DNA of 64,000 nt. Source: Desulfotruncus arcticus DSM 17038 (GTDB lineage Bacteria; Bacillota; Desulfotomaculia; Desulfotomaculales; Desulfallaceae). The stretch lies in the NCBI RefSeq assembly GCF_900113335.1, contig NZ_FOOX01000008.1, forward strand, positions 62,001 through 126,000, read 5' to 3'. This document shows, piece by piece, positions 26,312 through 34,887 of the stretch. The position numbers and the translations under genes are program-made. The notes beneath the pieces are model-generated. The model was given only the letters and a program-made list of their open reading frames with translations. It searched no databases and was not told the DNA's origin. Within the stretch, counting starts at the first letter, position 1. Every line of letters starts with the position of its first letter.

Positions 26312-26538
26312 AGTAATGGATCCACTCTCCTTATATATAATTTAAAGCTATCTAGTTTATAATAACAGATTCTCTTTTTTTAATAAAACCCCCTTTTTGG
26401 TCCCTGGTAGTAAACTGGCGCTGCCTGTTTAATTATTTTGGCTTTTTCTGATGCTTATGTCCATTATCTTACCCGCGCGTAACCAAGGAATAATGTAACT
26501 GTATTCTATGTTTATGCATGGTCTGGTATAAATTTTAC
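26312..26538. other. Intergenic, nothing assigned
   Basis: An AT-rich gap with no convincing open frame or terminator. It probably holds the promoter of the small gene ending at 26138 (AAGGAG at about 26328). Confidence 0.5.
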
Positions 26539-26991
26539 CTAGATAATTTTTAAAATTTCTCCTAAAATCTGCTGAACAGGCTTGTTAACATCCAGGGTAG
26601 CCAGCACTGCCCGCCAAATTTCTTCTTCGCAATCAGAGGGCCGCCATTCATGGTCTTGCTCCGGTAAAAAACCGTATTCTTCTTCCGCTTCTTCCTCCGG
26701 CAAAAATAAAACCTCCGGCGCCGCCTCATTAATAACCGTTAAAATAAAAGGCAGGCCGTCCAGATAGAGCTCCACCCAGTAGTAATTTGCCTGAATACCT
26801 TTAATACTTACCGTTCCTTTTTTAATGAAAACATCATTATCATTTAAAAGCAATAAACCAAAAATAACGGAGCTGGCTTTAAAACTTAATGTTGCAACAT
26901 CGAAGACTCCTGCAGCATCCTTTGCCACAGCATCCTTTACCGCCCCGGCGATATTAAGGATTTCACCAACCTGATCCAATTGGCAATACAT
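26539..26991 (-). CDS. Acidic hypothetical protein (150 aa)
   Basis: No family recognised. The protein starts with a helical segment, has a beta-rich middle (VFIKKGTVSIKGIQANYYWVEL) and a strongly acidic stretch (EEEAEEEYGF) before a helical C-terminus (NKPVQQILGEILKII). It has no signal or membrane segment. The gene is 24 bp downstream of the frameshifted QueG-like gene on the same strand and may share its transcript. Confidence 0.65.
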   Translation of the reverse strand: MYCQLDQVGEILNIAGAVKDAVAKDAAGVFDVATLSFKASSVIFGLLLLNDNDVFIKKGTVSIKGIQANYYWVELYLDGLPFILTVINEAAPEVLFLPEEEAEEEYGFLPEQDHEWRPSDCEEEIWRAVLATLDVNKPVQQILGEILKII

Positions 26992-27015
26992 TGTTCCACC
27001 TCGTCGTCAATCTGA

Positions 27016-27772
27016 TTAGGTCATCTTATACGGGCCGGCGGCACAAGGTCCCATGGCGCATTTGCCGCAGACATCGCATAACCCCAAATCTGCAAACTCC
27101 CTATCCACTTCCAGCAGACGCTGGTAGCAAATATGCTTTTCAATTCCACCGGTTTTTAGTGCTCCCGTGGGGCAACGTTTAACGCAATAAAGGCATTTGC
27201 CTTGACTATAATAACCTACAATATTCTTCCTGCGGTTTTGAACTGGGCGGTATGACCGCTGAAGTAACAATGCTGCCAAAGCGGCCGGCACAGCCTGCTT
27301 TGGTAATTAGCATCCTGTTGGCGCCAAAGGTGCCAAGCCCGGCAACAAAGGCGACGCTTTTATGAGACCACCCCGCAGTTAGATCCTCCTCGTTAAAATT
27401 ATGGGTGGGTTTTTCAGCCAGCGCACTATAACCTTCTTTTTCAAGCAAATTGATAACCTGTCCACAAATTTTGGTGATCAGCTTGTTGGTTTCAATATAC
27501 GCCTCCGCCCATTCCCGGGCTACACCGGACGCTTTCCGGTTGGCGTTGATGATGATATCACTAAACGGCAGGAAAAAAGCCACCACTGTTTTTGCCCCGG
27601 ACAGAAATTCTTTGGGGTGCATGTGCTGAGGGCCAACTACTTGTTTAATTTGGGTAAACAAATGATCACTGGCGGAGGCAAAACCTACCAGAGGCTCCCT
27701 GTAATAGCTTACAATACCAAATTCCGGAATAGACTTCTTTATCTGCAAATCAATTAGTTCGCGCAAGCTCAA
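27016..27772 (-). pseudogene. QueG-like 4Fe-4S protein with a frameshift
   Basis: The first frame (27772-27206) gives an epoxyqueuosine-reductase-like N-terminus ending PQEEYC then RLL and a TAG stop. A second frame continues GYYSQGKCLYCVKRCPTGAL and a further cluster (CDVCGKCAMGPC) to 27016. Dropping one A at about 27217 restores one protein of about 251 residues (QEEYCGYYSQGKCLYC). The stop is TAG, so selenocysteine is not the explanation. Either a recent frameshift or a sequencing error. Intact relatives bind two [4Fe-4S] clusters; this short form lacks the HEAT repeats of true QueG. Confidence 0.8.
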
Positions 27773-27819
27773 ACTTAATCCACTCCTTATGTTACATTAT
27801 AAATTAGTTTACCTTTAAA

Positions 27820-28728
27820 TTAATCCAACCAGTTATTTTTCAGCCAGGCAATAGTGGGGCCCAGGTCATAATTATGGGCCAATTCAACCAGCATAGGAAT
27901 TTTATTATAGCTATCCAGCCCAACAGGTCTGGACAGTGCCGGGTTGAGACGTTTATATCTATAACCAAGCATTTGATGGCTGAATAGGGCATAGGCATCT
28001 GAGACGCCATCGGTTATAACAGTGATAATCGGTGCTGGAGGGGAGGGACACAACAACCATTGCAGTTTACCCCACCCGGCGGTATTATAATTGATTCCGT
28101 AACAGTTAAATCCGGTTCCTATCGACAGCAAATAAATATCCTCAATTTTCCTGCCGCCCAGATACCTGTCCGTCGCTGCGGCAATAGCTGCCATACTGGG
28201 ATTATTGGCGATAACCCCGCCATCAATGCGGTTTTCATAAGACGGGAAATACGTCGGCGCGGCGCTGCTGGAAAGCGCAACGTCAATAACAGTGGCATCT
28301 GTTGTCCCCGAACCCATAAAATTATTAAAAAAAACCGGGCTCCAAAATAATGTGGAACCGTAACCGTTAACCCTGAACGAGGGCACCAACACAAAACGGT
28401 CCAGATCTTTAATTTTCAATTCCGTGCCAAAAACTTCTTTAAGCAGCTTCTTTAAATGATAATTATTATATTTGGGCCTGTACAGGTCGCAATATCTTGG
28501 ATTGAATATATACCTGCCGTTTTTAACAGAATACAGATCGACCAATTTTTCCGCTTTTAATCCAGCGGCAAGACCAAGAGCAATAAAGGCACCGGTTGAT
28601 GTACCGGCAAACATATCCGCCTTATCGATAAAGTCCGGGAACAGGTCATTAATTTTCTTGACCAGACTTGCGGTTAACGCTCCGCGAATACCGCCTCCGT
28701 CAAATGAAATAATTCTAAATTTTGCCAA
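27820..28728 (-). CDS. Patatin-like phospholipase
   Basis: The 302-residue protein has the oxyanion-hole glycine motif DGGGIRG (residues 10-16), the nucleophile elbow GTSTG (Ser44), and the dyad Asp in RIDGGVIANNP, so it should be an active Ser-Asp lipid acyl hydrolase. No signal peptide or membrane helix is present. All usable starts are TTG; the TTG at 28728 sits 7 bp after GGAGTG. No cyclase or other CBASS-like gene is adjacent, so a housekeeping or lipid-turnover role is more likely than defence. Confidence 0.88.
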   Translation of the reverse strand: MAKFRIISFDGGGIRGALTASLVKKINDLFPDFIDKADMFAGTSTGAFIALGLAAGLKAEKLVDLYSVKNGRYIFNPRYCDLYRPKYNNYHLKKLLKEVFGTELKIKDLDRFVLVPSFRVNGYGSTLFWSPVFFNNFMGSGTTDATVIDVALSSSAAPTYFPSYENRIDGGVIANNPSMAAIAAATDRYLGGRKIEDIYLLSIGTGFNCYGINYNTAGWGKLQWLLCPSPPAPIITVITDGVSDAYALFSHQMLGYRYKRLNPALSRPVGLDSYNKIPMLVELAHNYDLGPTIAWLKNNWLD

Positions 28729-28864
28729 AATCAAACACTCCAAATGTTCATGCTTTTAGCATTTATCCATTATATGTCAGCAGTGTATGATTTGGCTCTA
28801 AAAAGTAAGTTTGTGATTAAAACATATTAATTCTGCTCATTTGCAGGCCAAAGGAGCGGGCTAA

Positions 28865-29779
28865 TTACTCTTCTTTAGATGCAGTGAGAAAATCTTTTTC
28901 TAAATAAGCGGGGTTTGGATATGTATAAAAACCCTGCTTAGTTTTATAGCCCAGTTTACCCTTGTCCACATATTGCTTCAAAAAATCGGCGTTGGCCTGG
29001 GCCTGCCTGTCCCCTTTTTTCTTAGCCCAGTAGTCGGTGATATCCCATACTGTGGAAAGGCCTACCTGATCCATAATACCAAAGGGGCCAATTGGCATGC
29101 GCGTAACCCCCATCCAGGCCCGGTCTATGTCTTCTACAGAAGTGACATTCCTGGAGGCCAGGGTCAGGGCTGATAAAAACAGGCTGGAAAGCATAGTGTT
29201 AAAAACATAACCACTATTTTCCTTTTGAAGTGTAATAACGATCTGACCAATGCTTCCGGCAAAGTCATGTACAAGCTGCGCAACCTCCGGCGCGGTACCC
29301 GGGTGAGGCATGACGTCAACCACGTTGTTGGAGCGCAGATCATGGAAATGCAGAGCACAAAGCTTCTCCGGCCTTCCGCAGGCCTGGGCAAACATGGAGG
29401 GCAGCAATAAGGACGTATTGGTGGTAAAGATGGTGCGCTCCGGGCAAAGCTTGTTAAACCGGGCAAAGATTTTACCCTTGAGATCCGGGTCCTCGGGCAC
29501 CGACTCGTTGATCAAATCAACTCCCCGGGCGGCCTCAGCCGCGTCAGGGGTCATGGAGATCCGCGCCAGGGTCTGCCGGAGCTGCTCTTCAGTAAGGCGG
29601 CCAGTGGATGCGTACCAGGAGGCAAGCTTGGTCACACTCTTCATCGCTTTGTCCAGAACCTCCCGGGACACATCATAGTACACCACCTCATAACCGTGCA
29701 TAGCGCACTGCAAACCTATTTGCTGTCCCATCGTACCGGCACCCAGGATTAGAACACGCTTAATATCGGATAATTTCAT
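28865..29779 (-). CDS. 3-hydroxyacyl-CoA dehydrogenase
   Basis: The 304-residue NAD-dependent enzyme has an N-terminal Rossmann fold (VLILGAGTMGQQIG) and a C-terminal dimerisation domain (ENSGYVFNTML, MGVTRMPIGPFGIMDQVGL). It interconverts 3-hydroxyacyl-CoA and 3-ketoacyl-CoA. The ATG at 29779 follows AGGAGG. It stands alone, away from the CoA cluster at 49-58 kb. Confidence 0.9.
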   Translation of the reverse strand: MKLSDIKRVLILGAGTMGQQIGLQCAMHGYEVVYYDVSREVLDKAMKSVTKLASWYASTGRLTEEQLRQTLARISMTPDAAEAARGVDLINESVPEDPDLKGKIFARFNKLCPERTIFTTNTSLLLPSMFAQACGRPEKLCALHFHDLRSNNVVDVMPHPGTAPEVAQLVHDFAGSIGQIVITLQKENSGYVFNTMLSSLFLSALTLASRNVTSVEDIDRAWMGVTRMPIGPFGIMDQVGLSTVWDITDYWAKKKGDRQAQANADFLKQYVDKGKLGYKTKQGFYTYPNPAYLEKDFLTASKEE

Positions 29780-29974
29780 AAACAATCCTCCTGTTATTAT
29801 GTATTTATATGTTTTATGCACTTTAACAACATAATTGATCATATTTTACGAACGATCGACCAATTCCTCTTTTTATGTCTTTTTTATGGTTCCCCTCTCT
29901 TTTATCGCTGCAACTTCCAACAACCAGTGACCACCGCACATCAAAGTACGCACCCCAACCAGTTTCATTGGCAC

Positions 29975-30007
29975 TATAAAGCTGCTCCCGCCGGGAAGCA
30001 GCTTTAT
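29975..30007 (-). terminator. Terminator after the peroxiredoxin gene
   Basis: Stem ATAAAGCTGCT/AGCAGCTTTAT with an 11-nt GC-rich loop, 18 bp past the stop of the leftward gene. Confidence 0.8.
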
Positions 30008-30024
30008 GTCTAAAAAATATTATT

Positions 30025-30624
30025 TTATATTCTGCCGACCATATCCCATTCTTTGCGCAACCCCGGCTGACCGGGCAGCCAGCCGGCCGGTGCGTTCAGT
30101 CCAGTTGCTTCAGTGAATTGGAGTGCCTGGAGAACCCGGATAATTTCATTTACATTCCGGCCTACGCTGCCGGGATACTTACAGAAATATGTGATTAACC
30201 CTTTTGGAGATATTATCAACGTAGTGCGGGTAGCCACACCTTCCGATGGCTTGTAGGCGCCAAAGCACTCTGAAATTTCATGGGTGGGATCGGATAAAAG
30301 CGGATACTGCACTTTCCTGGCGGAAGGCGACACCTCGGCAAAAATTTTATGCGCATACACACTGTCGGTACTGATCCCCAGCACCTCAGCGCCCAGTTTC
30401 CTAAATTCCGCATAATGGTCAGCCACGGCTGCCAATTCGGTTGGTCAGACAAAAGTAAAGTCAGCTTTGTAAAAGAACAGCACCACCCACTGGTTTCGGA
30501 AATCCGACAGTCTGACATCAATTTTCTGTCCCCTGTAATAAGCTTCCGCTGTGAAATCAGGGGCGGTTTTATCCATCACAATGGGTTCAGAGACAAAACA
30601 TTCCCCATCTAATATATGTCCCAT
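30025..30624 (-). CDS. Selenocysteine-containing peroxiredoxin (UGA read as Sec60)
   Basis: From the ATG at 30624 (ribosome-binding site GGGGGA) the frame encodes an AhpC/Prx1-type N-terminus up to YKADFTFV, then TGA at 30447-30445, then PTELAAVADHYAEF and the rest of the fold to 30025. The TGA replaces the peroxidatic Cys of the universal FTFVCPTE motif, and frame and similarity continue without interruption, so this is a Sec codon. The usual resolving-Cys region VCPAGW reads NAPAGW here, so it lacks that Cys and may act as a 1-Sec enzyme with an external thiol. The product is 199 residues. A SECIS-like hairpin follows the UGA. It reduces peroxides. Confidence 0.9.
30416..30434 (-). other. 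SECIS-like hairpin downstream of the UGA codon
   Basis: Ten bases after the UGA the transcript forms TGGCAGC-(CGTG)-GCTGACCA: seven pairs with one bulged A and a tetraloop containing G-U. Bacterial SECIS elements bound by SelB have this position and an apical-loop GU. Confidence 0.7.
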
Positions 30625-30776
30625 TATAAATCCCCCTTATATTGTTTTAAATAAATTATGAAAGAAGCTTATATATAGTGTGCATTTATAAAAATAAGAG
30701 ACTATACCCCTGAAAATAGGCAGTATCAATTCTATTAATTATTAATAATCGAGCATTAGCCGGAGAAAAATAAATA

Positions 30777-30971
30777 TTGTCTGAGACGACACATTTTGAA
30801 ATTGGAAGCGAGGTTTTAAGCTTGGTTAAAAAATATATAAAAAAGGAAACTCCCATTAATAAACTTGAAGCAAATACATTTGAGGTTCAAAATAGTGAAG
30901 GGCAAACTGCCGCGCCGGAGCATTACGGTCACGGGGCGGTATACGTGGATAACAGCATAAAAGAGGAATAG
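30777..30971 (+). CDS. Small hypothetical protein (64 aa)
   Basis: A hydrophilic 64-residue frame starts with TTG at 30777, 11 bp after GGAG. The N-terminal half is basic and helical (LSLVKKYIKKET), the C-terminal half acidic. It ends 12 bp before the ferritin-like gene and probably shares its transcript. The family is not recognised. Confidence 0.55.
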   Translation: MSETTHFEIGSEVLSLVKKYIKKETPINKLEANTFEVQNSEGQTAAPEHYGHGAVYVDNSIKEE

Positions 30972-30983
30972 GGAGATGATAGC

Positions 30984-31472
30984 TTGTCCAACCAAGTTAC
31001 AATGCCAGAGGTATATAAAATCGCTCTCAATAATGAACTGCGCGGCGCAGGCTTCTATTCCTCCATGGCCCGCCGCTCTAAAAACAGTGCAACCGCGGAC
31101 ATTTTTCATAAATTATCAGAGGAGGAAAAAGAACATCACCGTCTTTTTCAAATGCTGCTTGATAAAACCGGCGACACATCAAAAGATAGCATATTAGGCA
31201 GTGAAACAGCAGCTTTTCTGAAATCGTTGTTTAAAACCAGTGTTTTTCCAGCTGACGCGGAGGAATTGACCGACCGCATCACGCCGGAGGAAGCCTTGTC
31301 CATAGGTATTCAGGCGGAAAAAGATTCAATCTTGCTTTACCATGAGCTTTTTACACAAACTGAGAATAACGAAATTCAAGCTATGCTGAGCAAATTATTA
31401 CTGGAAGAAAAAATGCATCTGGTTGAATTAAGGGAGCAGTTAGAGGAAATGCAAAGACCTAAATTAAACTGA
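30984..31472 (+). CDS. Ferritin-like/rubrerythrin-type diiron protein
   Basis: The 162-residue four-helix bundle has the spaced Glu and ExxH ligands of ferritin-like proteins (NNELRGAGFY, EEEKEHHRLF, AEKDSILLYHE, LLEEKMHLVEL). It has no rubredoxin domain. It likely handles peroxide or iron. The start is a TTG at 30984 with GGGAG upstream. Its position beside the Sec-peroxiredoxin suggests a shared oxidative-stress role. Confidence 0.85.
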   Translation: MSNQVTMPEVYKIALNNELRGAGFYSSMARRSKNSATADIFHKLSEEEKEHHRLFQMLLDKTGDTSKDSILGSETAAFLKSLFKTSVFPADAEELTDRITPEEALSIGIQAEKDSILLYHELFTQTENNEIQAMLSKLLLEEKMHLVELREQLEEMQRPKLN

Positions 31473-31522
31473 AAAATACTATCTTTGTGCATTTTCCCCC
31501 TAACATGGGCAAATGAACCAAT

Positions 31523-31559
31523 ATTGTTAATTGACAATGTTTCATAATAGTTTTAAACT
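31523..31559 (+). promoter_or_regulatory. SigmaA-type promoter with overlapping inverted repeat
   Basis: TTGACA at 31531-31536, a 17-bp spacer and TAAACT at 31554-31559. The near-palindrome ATTGTTAATTGACAAT (31523-31538) overlaps the -35 box and resembles a redox-repressor site (Rex-like TTGT...ACAA). It drives the HdrD-like gene at 31595. Confidence 0.6.
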
Positions 31560-31594
31560 ATTGTTAATTAATTATTCAATAAGGGGGAAAAACA

Positions 31595-32833
31595 GTGAGT
31601 GTAATCTTTGCTAACAAGCTTGACCCCAACTTTATGCATGAAGTCGTTTCCAAGGCTTGTACCACCAGCGATCGCGAACAATTCTATAATTGCCTGTCAT
31701 GCGGTATGTGCAGCGCAGGGTGTCCTTATAACGGAGTTCACGAAAACGCCGACCCCAGAAAGTTTATTCGGATGCTGACCCTGGGCATGCGCGACGAGGT
31801 ATTGAATTCTGAGTTTATCTGGGCCTGCACCCAGTGCGGGCGATGTACCTCAGAATGCCCCATGGGCGTGGAAGTGCTGACCCTGGTTAGGACAATCAGG
31901 GGCAATTTTGGCCTCAAGGCACCGGGCTTCTTACAGGATGTCGTTGATGCCCAGATTAAAACAGGCAACCAGATGGAGGTTTCCACCGAAGATTATCTGG
32001 ATACGCTGGAATGGATGGAAGAAGAGCTGCAGGAAGAAGTCGGCGACCCCAACGCCAAAATACCAATCGACAAGGAAGGCGCTGATTTTCTGTTCCTTTG
32101 GGACCCGCGTGAAATTAAATATTATCCCAACGATGTCCAGAGCCTAGCTAAAATAATGTGGTACGTAGGCGCTGATTGGACCTGCAGCAGCAAGTGGTGG
32201 GACGCAACCCACTATGCGCTGTTTAACGGTAATGATGAAGAATCTCGCATAATCACCCAGAGATATGCCGATGAAGTTAAACGCCTTAAAGTAAAAGAGC
32301 TTGTTATAACCGAGTGCGGCCACGCCACCCATGCCAACAAGTGGGGCCCAAAGGTTTGGCTGGAAAAAGACAATACATACCCGGTGAAAAGTATTGTTGA
32401 AAAATACGTAGAATGGTTTGAAGCAGGACTGCTTCACGTAGATCCCAGTGTAAACACCGAGCCGATTACATTGCACGACCCCTGTAATTCCGTACGCAAA
32501 CAGGGACTGGGTGACGCAATGCGCTACGTTTTAAATAAAACAGTAACTGAATTCAGGGAAATGAATCCCCACGGAGTGATGAATTACTGCTGCGGCGGTG
32601 GCGGCGGCCTGCTGGCCATGGGTAAAGATATTTATCCTTACCGGATGGCCAAGGGCAAGCTGAAGGCCGATCAGATCAAGGATACCGGCTGCAACCTGGT
32701 GGCCTGTCCCTGCCACAACTGTTTTGACCAGCTAACCGACATTATTAAGTACTACGAGCTTGACGCCAAGGTCATACACCTGCATCACTTAATCAGCCAC
32801 GCTTTAATTATGGATAAAAAACCTCAAAAATAA
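31595..32833 (+). CDS. HdrD/TmcB-like iron-sulfur oxidoreductase subunit (CCG domain)
   Basis: The 412-residue protein has two N-terminal [4Fe-4S] motifs (CLSCGMCSAGC and CTQCGRCTSEC) and a C-terminal CCG domain (HDPCNSVR, then YCCGGGGG, and CPCHNC) of the heterodisulfide-reductase D type. Such proteins exchange electrons with thiols or membrane complexes in sulfate reducers and methanogens. The GTG at 31595 follows AAGGGGGAA. It is a single gene with its own promoter and terminator and no HdrE-type cytochrome beside it, so the electron partner is unknown. Confidence 0.85.
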   Translation: MSVIFANKLDPNFMHEVVSKACTTSDREQFYNCLSCGMCSAGCPYNGVHENADPRKFIRMLTLGMRDEVLNSEFIWACTQCGRCTSECPMGVEVLTLVRTIRGNFGLKAPGFLQDVVDAQIKTGNQMEVSTEDYLDTLEWMEEELQEEVGDPNAKIPIDKEGADFLFLWDPREIKYYPNDVQSLAKIMWYVGADWTCSSKWWDATHYALFNGNDEESRIITQRYADEVKRLKVKELVITECGHATHANKWGPKVWLEKDNTYPVKSIVEKYVEWFEAGLLHVDPSVNTEPITLHDPCNSVRKQGLGDAMRYVLNKTVTEFREMNPHGVMNYCCGGGGGLLAMGKDIYPYRMAKGKLKADQIKDTGCNLVACPCHNCFDQLTDIIKYYELDAKVIHLHHLISHALIMDKKPQK

Positions 32834-32840
32834 CTATTCC

Positions 32841-32879
32841 AAGCCCGTTCCCCCTTTTCACAGGGGGTAACGGGCTTGC
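32841..32879 (+). terminator. Terminator after the HdrD-like gene
   Basis: Stem CAAGCCCGTT-CCCCC/GGGGG-AACGGGCTTG with an 8-nt loop. Confidence 0.88.
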
Positions 32880-32890
32880 ATTTATAAAAA

Positions 32891-34213
32891 TTAACGAACC
32901 GTTATAGTATTTGTCACTGGCAGGCCAACGCCATCCTGGTGATGCACTGTACTGTGGCCAACCCCTTTTAATGTACCCGTAACGAGGTCGGAATAAGCCG
33001 TTATCCCATGCTCGTTAAGGTCAAGCCCCTCAATTTCTTCCTGGCGGGTGACACGAATTCCCATAGTTGCTTTTAACAATGAGAAAGCAAGGTAAGTTAT
33101 ACCAAAAGCCCAAATGGATACGCTAATCACCCCCAGAGCCTGAACCATCAACTGTTGAACGCCTCCGCCAAACAGCAGCCCGCCATCCCTGGCAAACAAG
33201 CCAACAGCCAGCACCCCCCAGGAACCGCCGACACCATGCACTGCAATGGCGCCTACCGGGTCATCGGCCTTGATCCGGTCAAAAAATTCCACGGCCAAAA
33301 CCACTAAAATTCCGGCTACTGTACCGATAATAGCTGCACTGACGGGGCCAACAGCAGCGGTTCCGGCTGTAATAGCAGCCAGACCGGCCAACGCGCCGTT
33401 AATTGCCATACTGGGGTCTGCTTTGCCGTAACGGCGCATGGTAAAGAGAATTCCGGTAGCGCCTCCGGCTGCCGCCGCCAGGTTGGTGGTCAGCGCTATA
33501 TGGGCAATACTTGCATTCAAACCGGACAGGGAACTGCCGGGATTGAAACCGAACCAACCAAACCAAAGGATGAATGTGCCTAAAAAAGCCAGGTGCATAT
33601 TGTGGGCCGGTAAAACATTTACGCTGCCGTCAGCATTATATTTGCCCGTACGGGGCCCCAGCACCATGACAGCCGCAAGTGACGCCCAGCCGCCAACGGC
33701 ATGAACTGCCGCAGATCCCGCAAAATCAATCATGCCCAGCTTGCTTAGCCAGCCTCCATCACCCCAGATCCAGTGCCCGGCAATGGGATACATAAACGAA
33801 GTGCATAAAAAGGTAAATATGATATAGGTGCTGAACTTCATCCGCTCGGCCACCGCACCTGATATGATCGAAGCCACAACCATGGCGAAAGCAGCCTGGA
33901 AAATCCAGAATGCAGGTATGGGAATACTTAAATCAATATGCTGCAAATTACCCGTCAAAAAGAAACCGCTGCCGCCAAAAAGGCCGAAAACATTCGCCCC
34001 GTACATTAAGCCAAAGCCAATGGCCCAAAAACCGAGCATACCAAAAGTACAGTCAGTAAAAACCTTCATCACAATATTCAAAGAATTTTTAGCCCTGATA
34101 AAACCAGCTTCCAAAAAGGCAAAACCAGCTTCCATAAAGAGCACCAGTGCCGCACAAAGCAGCACCCACACCGTATCTATACCCGAGGCAAGTTCTTTAA
34201 AACCAATATCCAT
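32891..34213 (-). CDS. amt: Ammonium transporter Amt (second copy)
   Basis: The 440-residue Amt channel lacks the signal peptide of the first copy and begins directly with a membrane helix (IDTVWVLLCAALVLFMEAGF). Conserved segments include EAGFIRAKNSLNI and HAVGGWASLAAVMVLGPRTG. It lies downstream of its own glnB on the same strand, with a hairpin between them. Gene order (glnB-amt) is reversed relative to the first block. Confidence 0.94.
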   Translation of the reverse strand: MDIGFKELASGIDTVWVLLCAALVLFMEAGFAFLEAGFIRAKNSLNIVMKVFTDCTFGMLGFWAIGFGLMYGANVFGLFGGSGFFLTGNLQHIDLSIPIPAFWIFQAAFAMVVASIISGAVAERMKFSTYIIFTFLCTSFMYPIAGHWIWGDGGWLSKLGMIDFAGSAAVHAVGGWASLAAVMVLGPRTGKYNADGSVNVLPAHNMHLAFLGTFILWFGWFGFNPGSSLSGLNASIAHIALTTNLAAAAGGATGILFTMRRYGKADPSMAINGALAGLAAITAGTAAVGPVSAAIIGTVAGILVVLAVEFFDRIKADDPVGAIAVHGVGGSWGVLAVGLFARDGGLLFGGGVQQLMVQALGVISVSIWAFGITYLAFSLLKATMGIRVTRQEEIEGLDLNEHGITAYSDLVTGTLKGVGHSTVHHQDGVGLPVTNTITVR

Positions 34214-34240
34214 AATACCTACTCCTTTTCCACAAAAAAT

Positions 34241-34290
34241 AAAAGGGCAGGTAACGGTAATATTCCGTTACGAGCGCCCTTGCCCTTTTT
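34241..34290 (-). terminator. Terminator or attenuator between glnB and amt
   Basis: In the leftward transcript an inner stem GTAACGG/CCGTTAC lies within outer arms GGGCA/TGCCC and is followed by TTTTATTTTTT. It would let only part of the glnB transcript reach amt. The preceding GGGC-(AAGGGC)-GCTC could be another hexaloop, but no clear P1 was found. Confidence 0.7.
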
Positions 34291-34318
34291 CCAACACTGG
34301 AGTTACGTTATTTACTTG

Positions 34319-34657
34319 TTAAATGGCGTCTTCGTGTTTTTCCCCGGTCCGAATGCGAACTGCGTCATCCATCGGGTAGATAAAAACCTTTCCGTCACCG
34401 ACATCACCGGTTCGGGCAGCTTCACTGATAACCCGAACAATTTCGTCAACCCAATTATCCTTGGTAACTATTTCTAATTTTACCTTGGGCAGCAGGTTGA
34501 TGCTGTACTCGTGTCCCCTGTACACGCCTACCCAACCACCCTGCAGACCGCACCCGAAAACCTGACTAACCGTCATACCGTGTATGCCGAAGCGTGAAAG
34601 AGCTTCTTTGACATCTTCCAGCTTGGCCGGGCGGATTATGGCTTCAATTTTTTTCAC
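34319..34657 (-). CDS. glnB: P-II nitrogen regulatory protein (second copy)
   Basis: The 112-residue P-II protein has T-loop Tyr51 in RGHEYSINLLPKVK and the C-terminal TGDVGDGKVFIYPM. The GTG at 34657 follows GGAGG at proper spacing; an in-frame upstream ATG lacks one. It is paired with the downstream amt and preceded by an antitermination leader. Confidence 0.93.
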   Translation of the reverse strand: MKKIEAIIRPAKLEDVKEALSRFGIHGMTVSQVFGCGLQGGWVGVYRGHEYSINLLPKVKLEIVTKDNWVDEIVRVISEAARTGDVGDGKVFIYPMDDAVRIRTGEKHEDAI

Positions 34658-34675
34658 TAAGTAGTACCTCCCGAA

Positions 34676-34746
34676 TAAAAAAGCCCTAAACCGCACACAA
34701 CGGTATCAGGACCTTCTTTGGCCATGACTCGATACATCCTTGTATC
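34676..34746 (-). promoter_or_regulatory. ANTAR-type antitermination leader upstream of glnB-amt
   Basis: P1 is GATAC-(AAGGAT)-GTATC (34746-34731) and P2 is GGCC-(AAAGAA)-GGTC (34723-34710). The terminator CCTGATACCG...CGGTTTAGGG with six T (34712-34675) overlaps P2. Both hexaloops have A at position 1 and G at position 4, the best match of the four modules to the published ANTAR target. Confidence 0.8.
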
Positions 34747-34887
34747 TAAACAGTTATATTAATTATATGCTACAAGGACTTTCCTGGCAACCCAATAATA
34801 TTAACTGAGCAACTATTGAGCAGCTGTCGGGAAATAGCAGAGGCGGGCGGACAGGTTCGTCCGCTCCTATACCTCTATTAATTCTCG

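Noticed and set aside
27206..27291. Selenocysteine recoding in the QueG-like gene
   Set aside because: The interrupting stop is TAG and the reading frame changes, so a frameshift explains it.
27820..28728. Patatin as a CBASS (CapV) defence effector
   Set aside because: No cyclic-nucleotide synthase, ubiquitin-like or other defence gene lies nearby; neighbours are metabolic.
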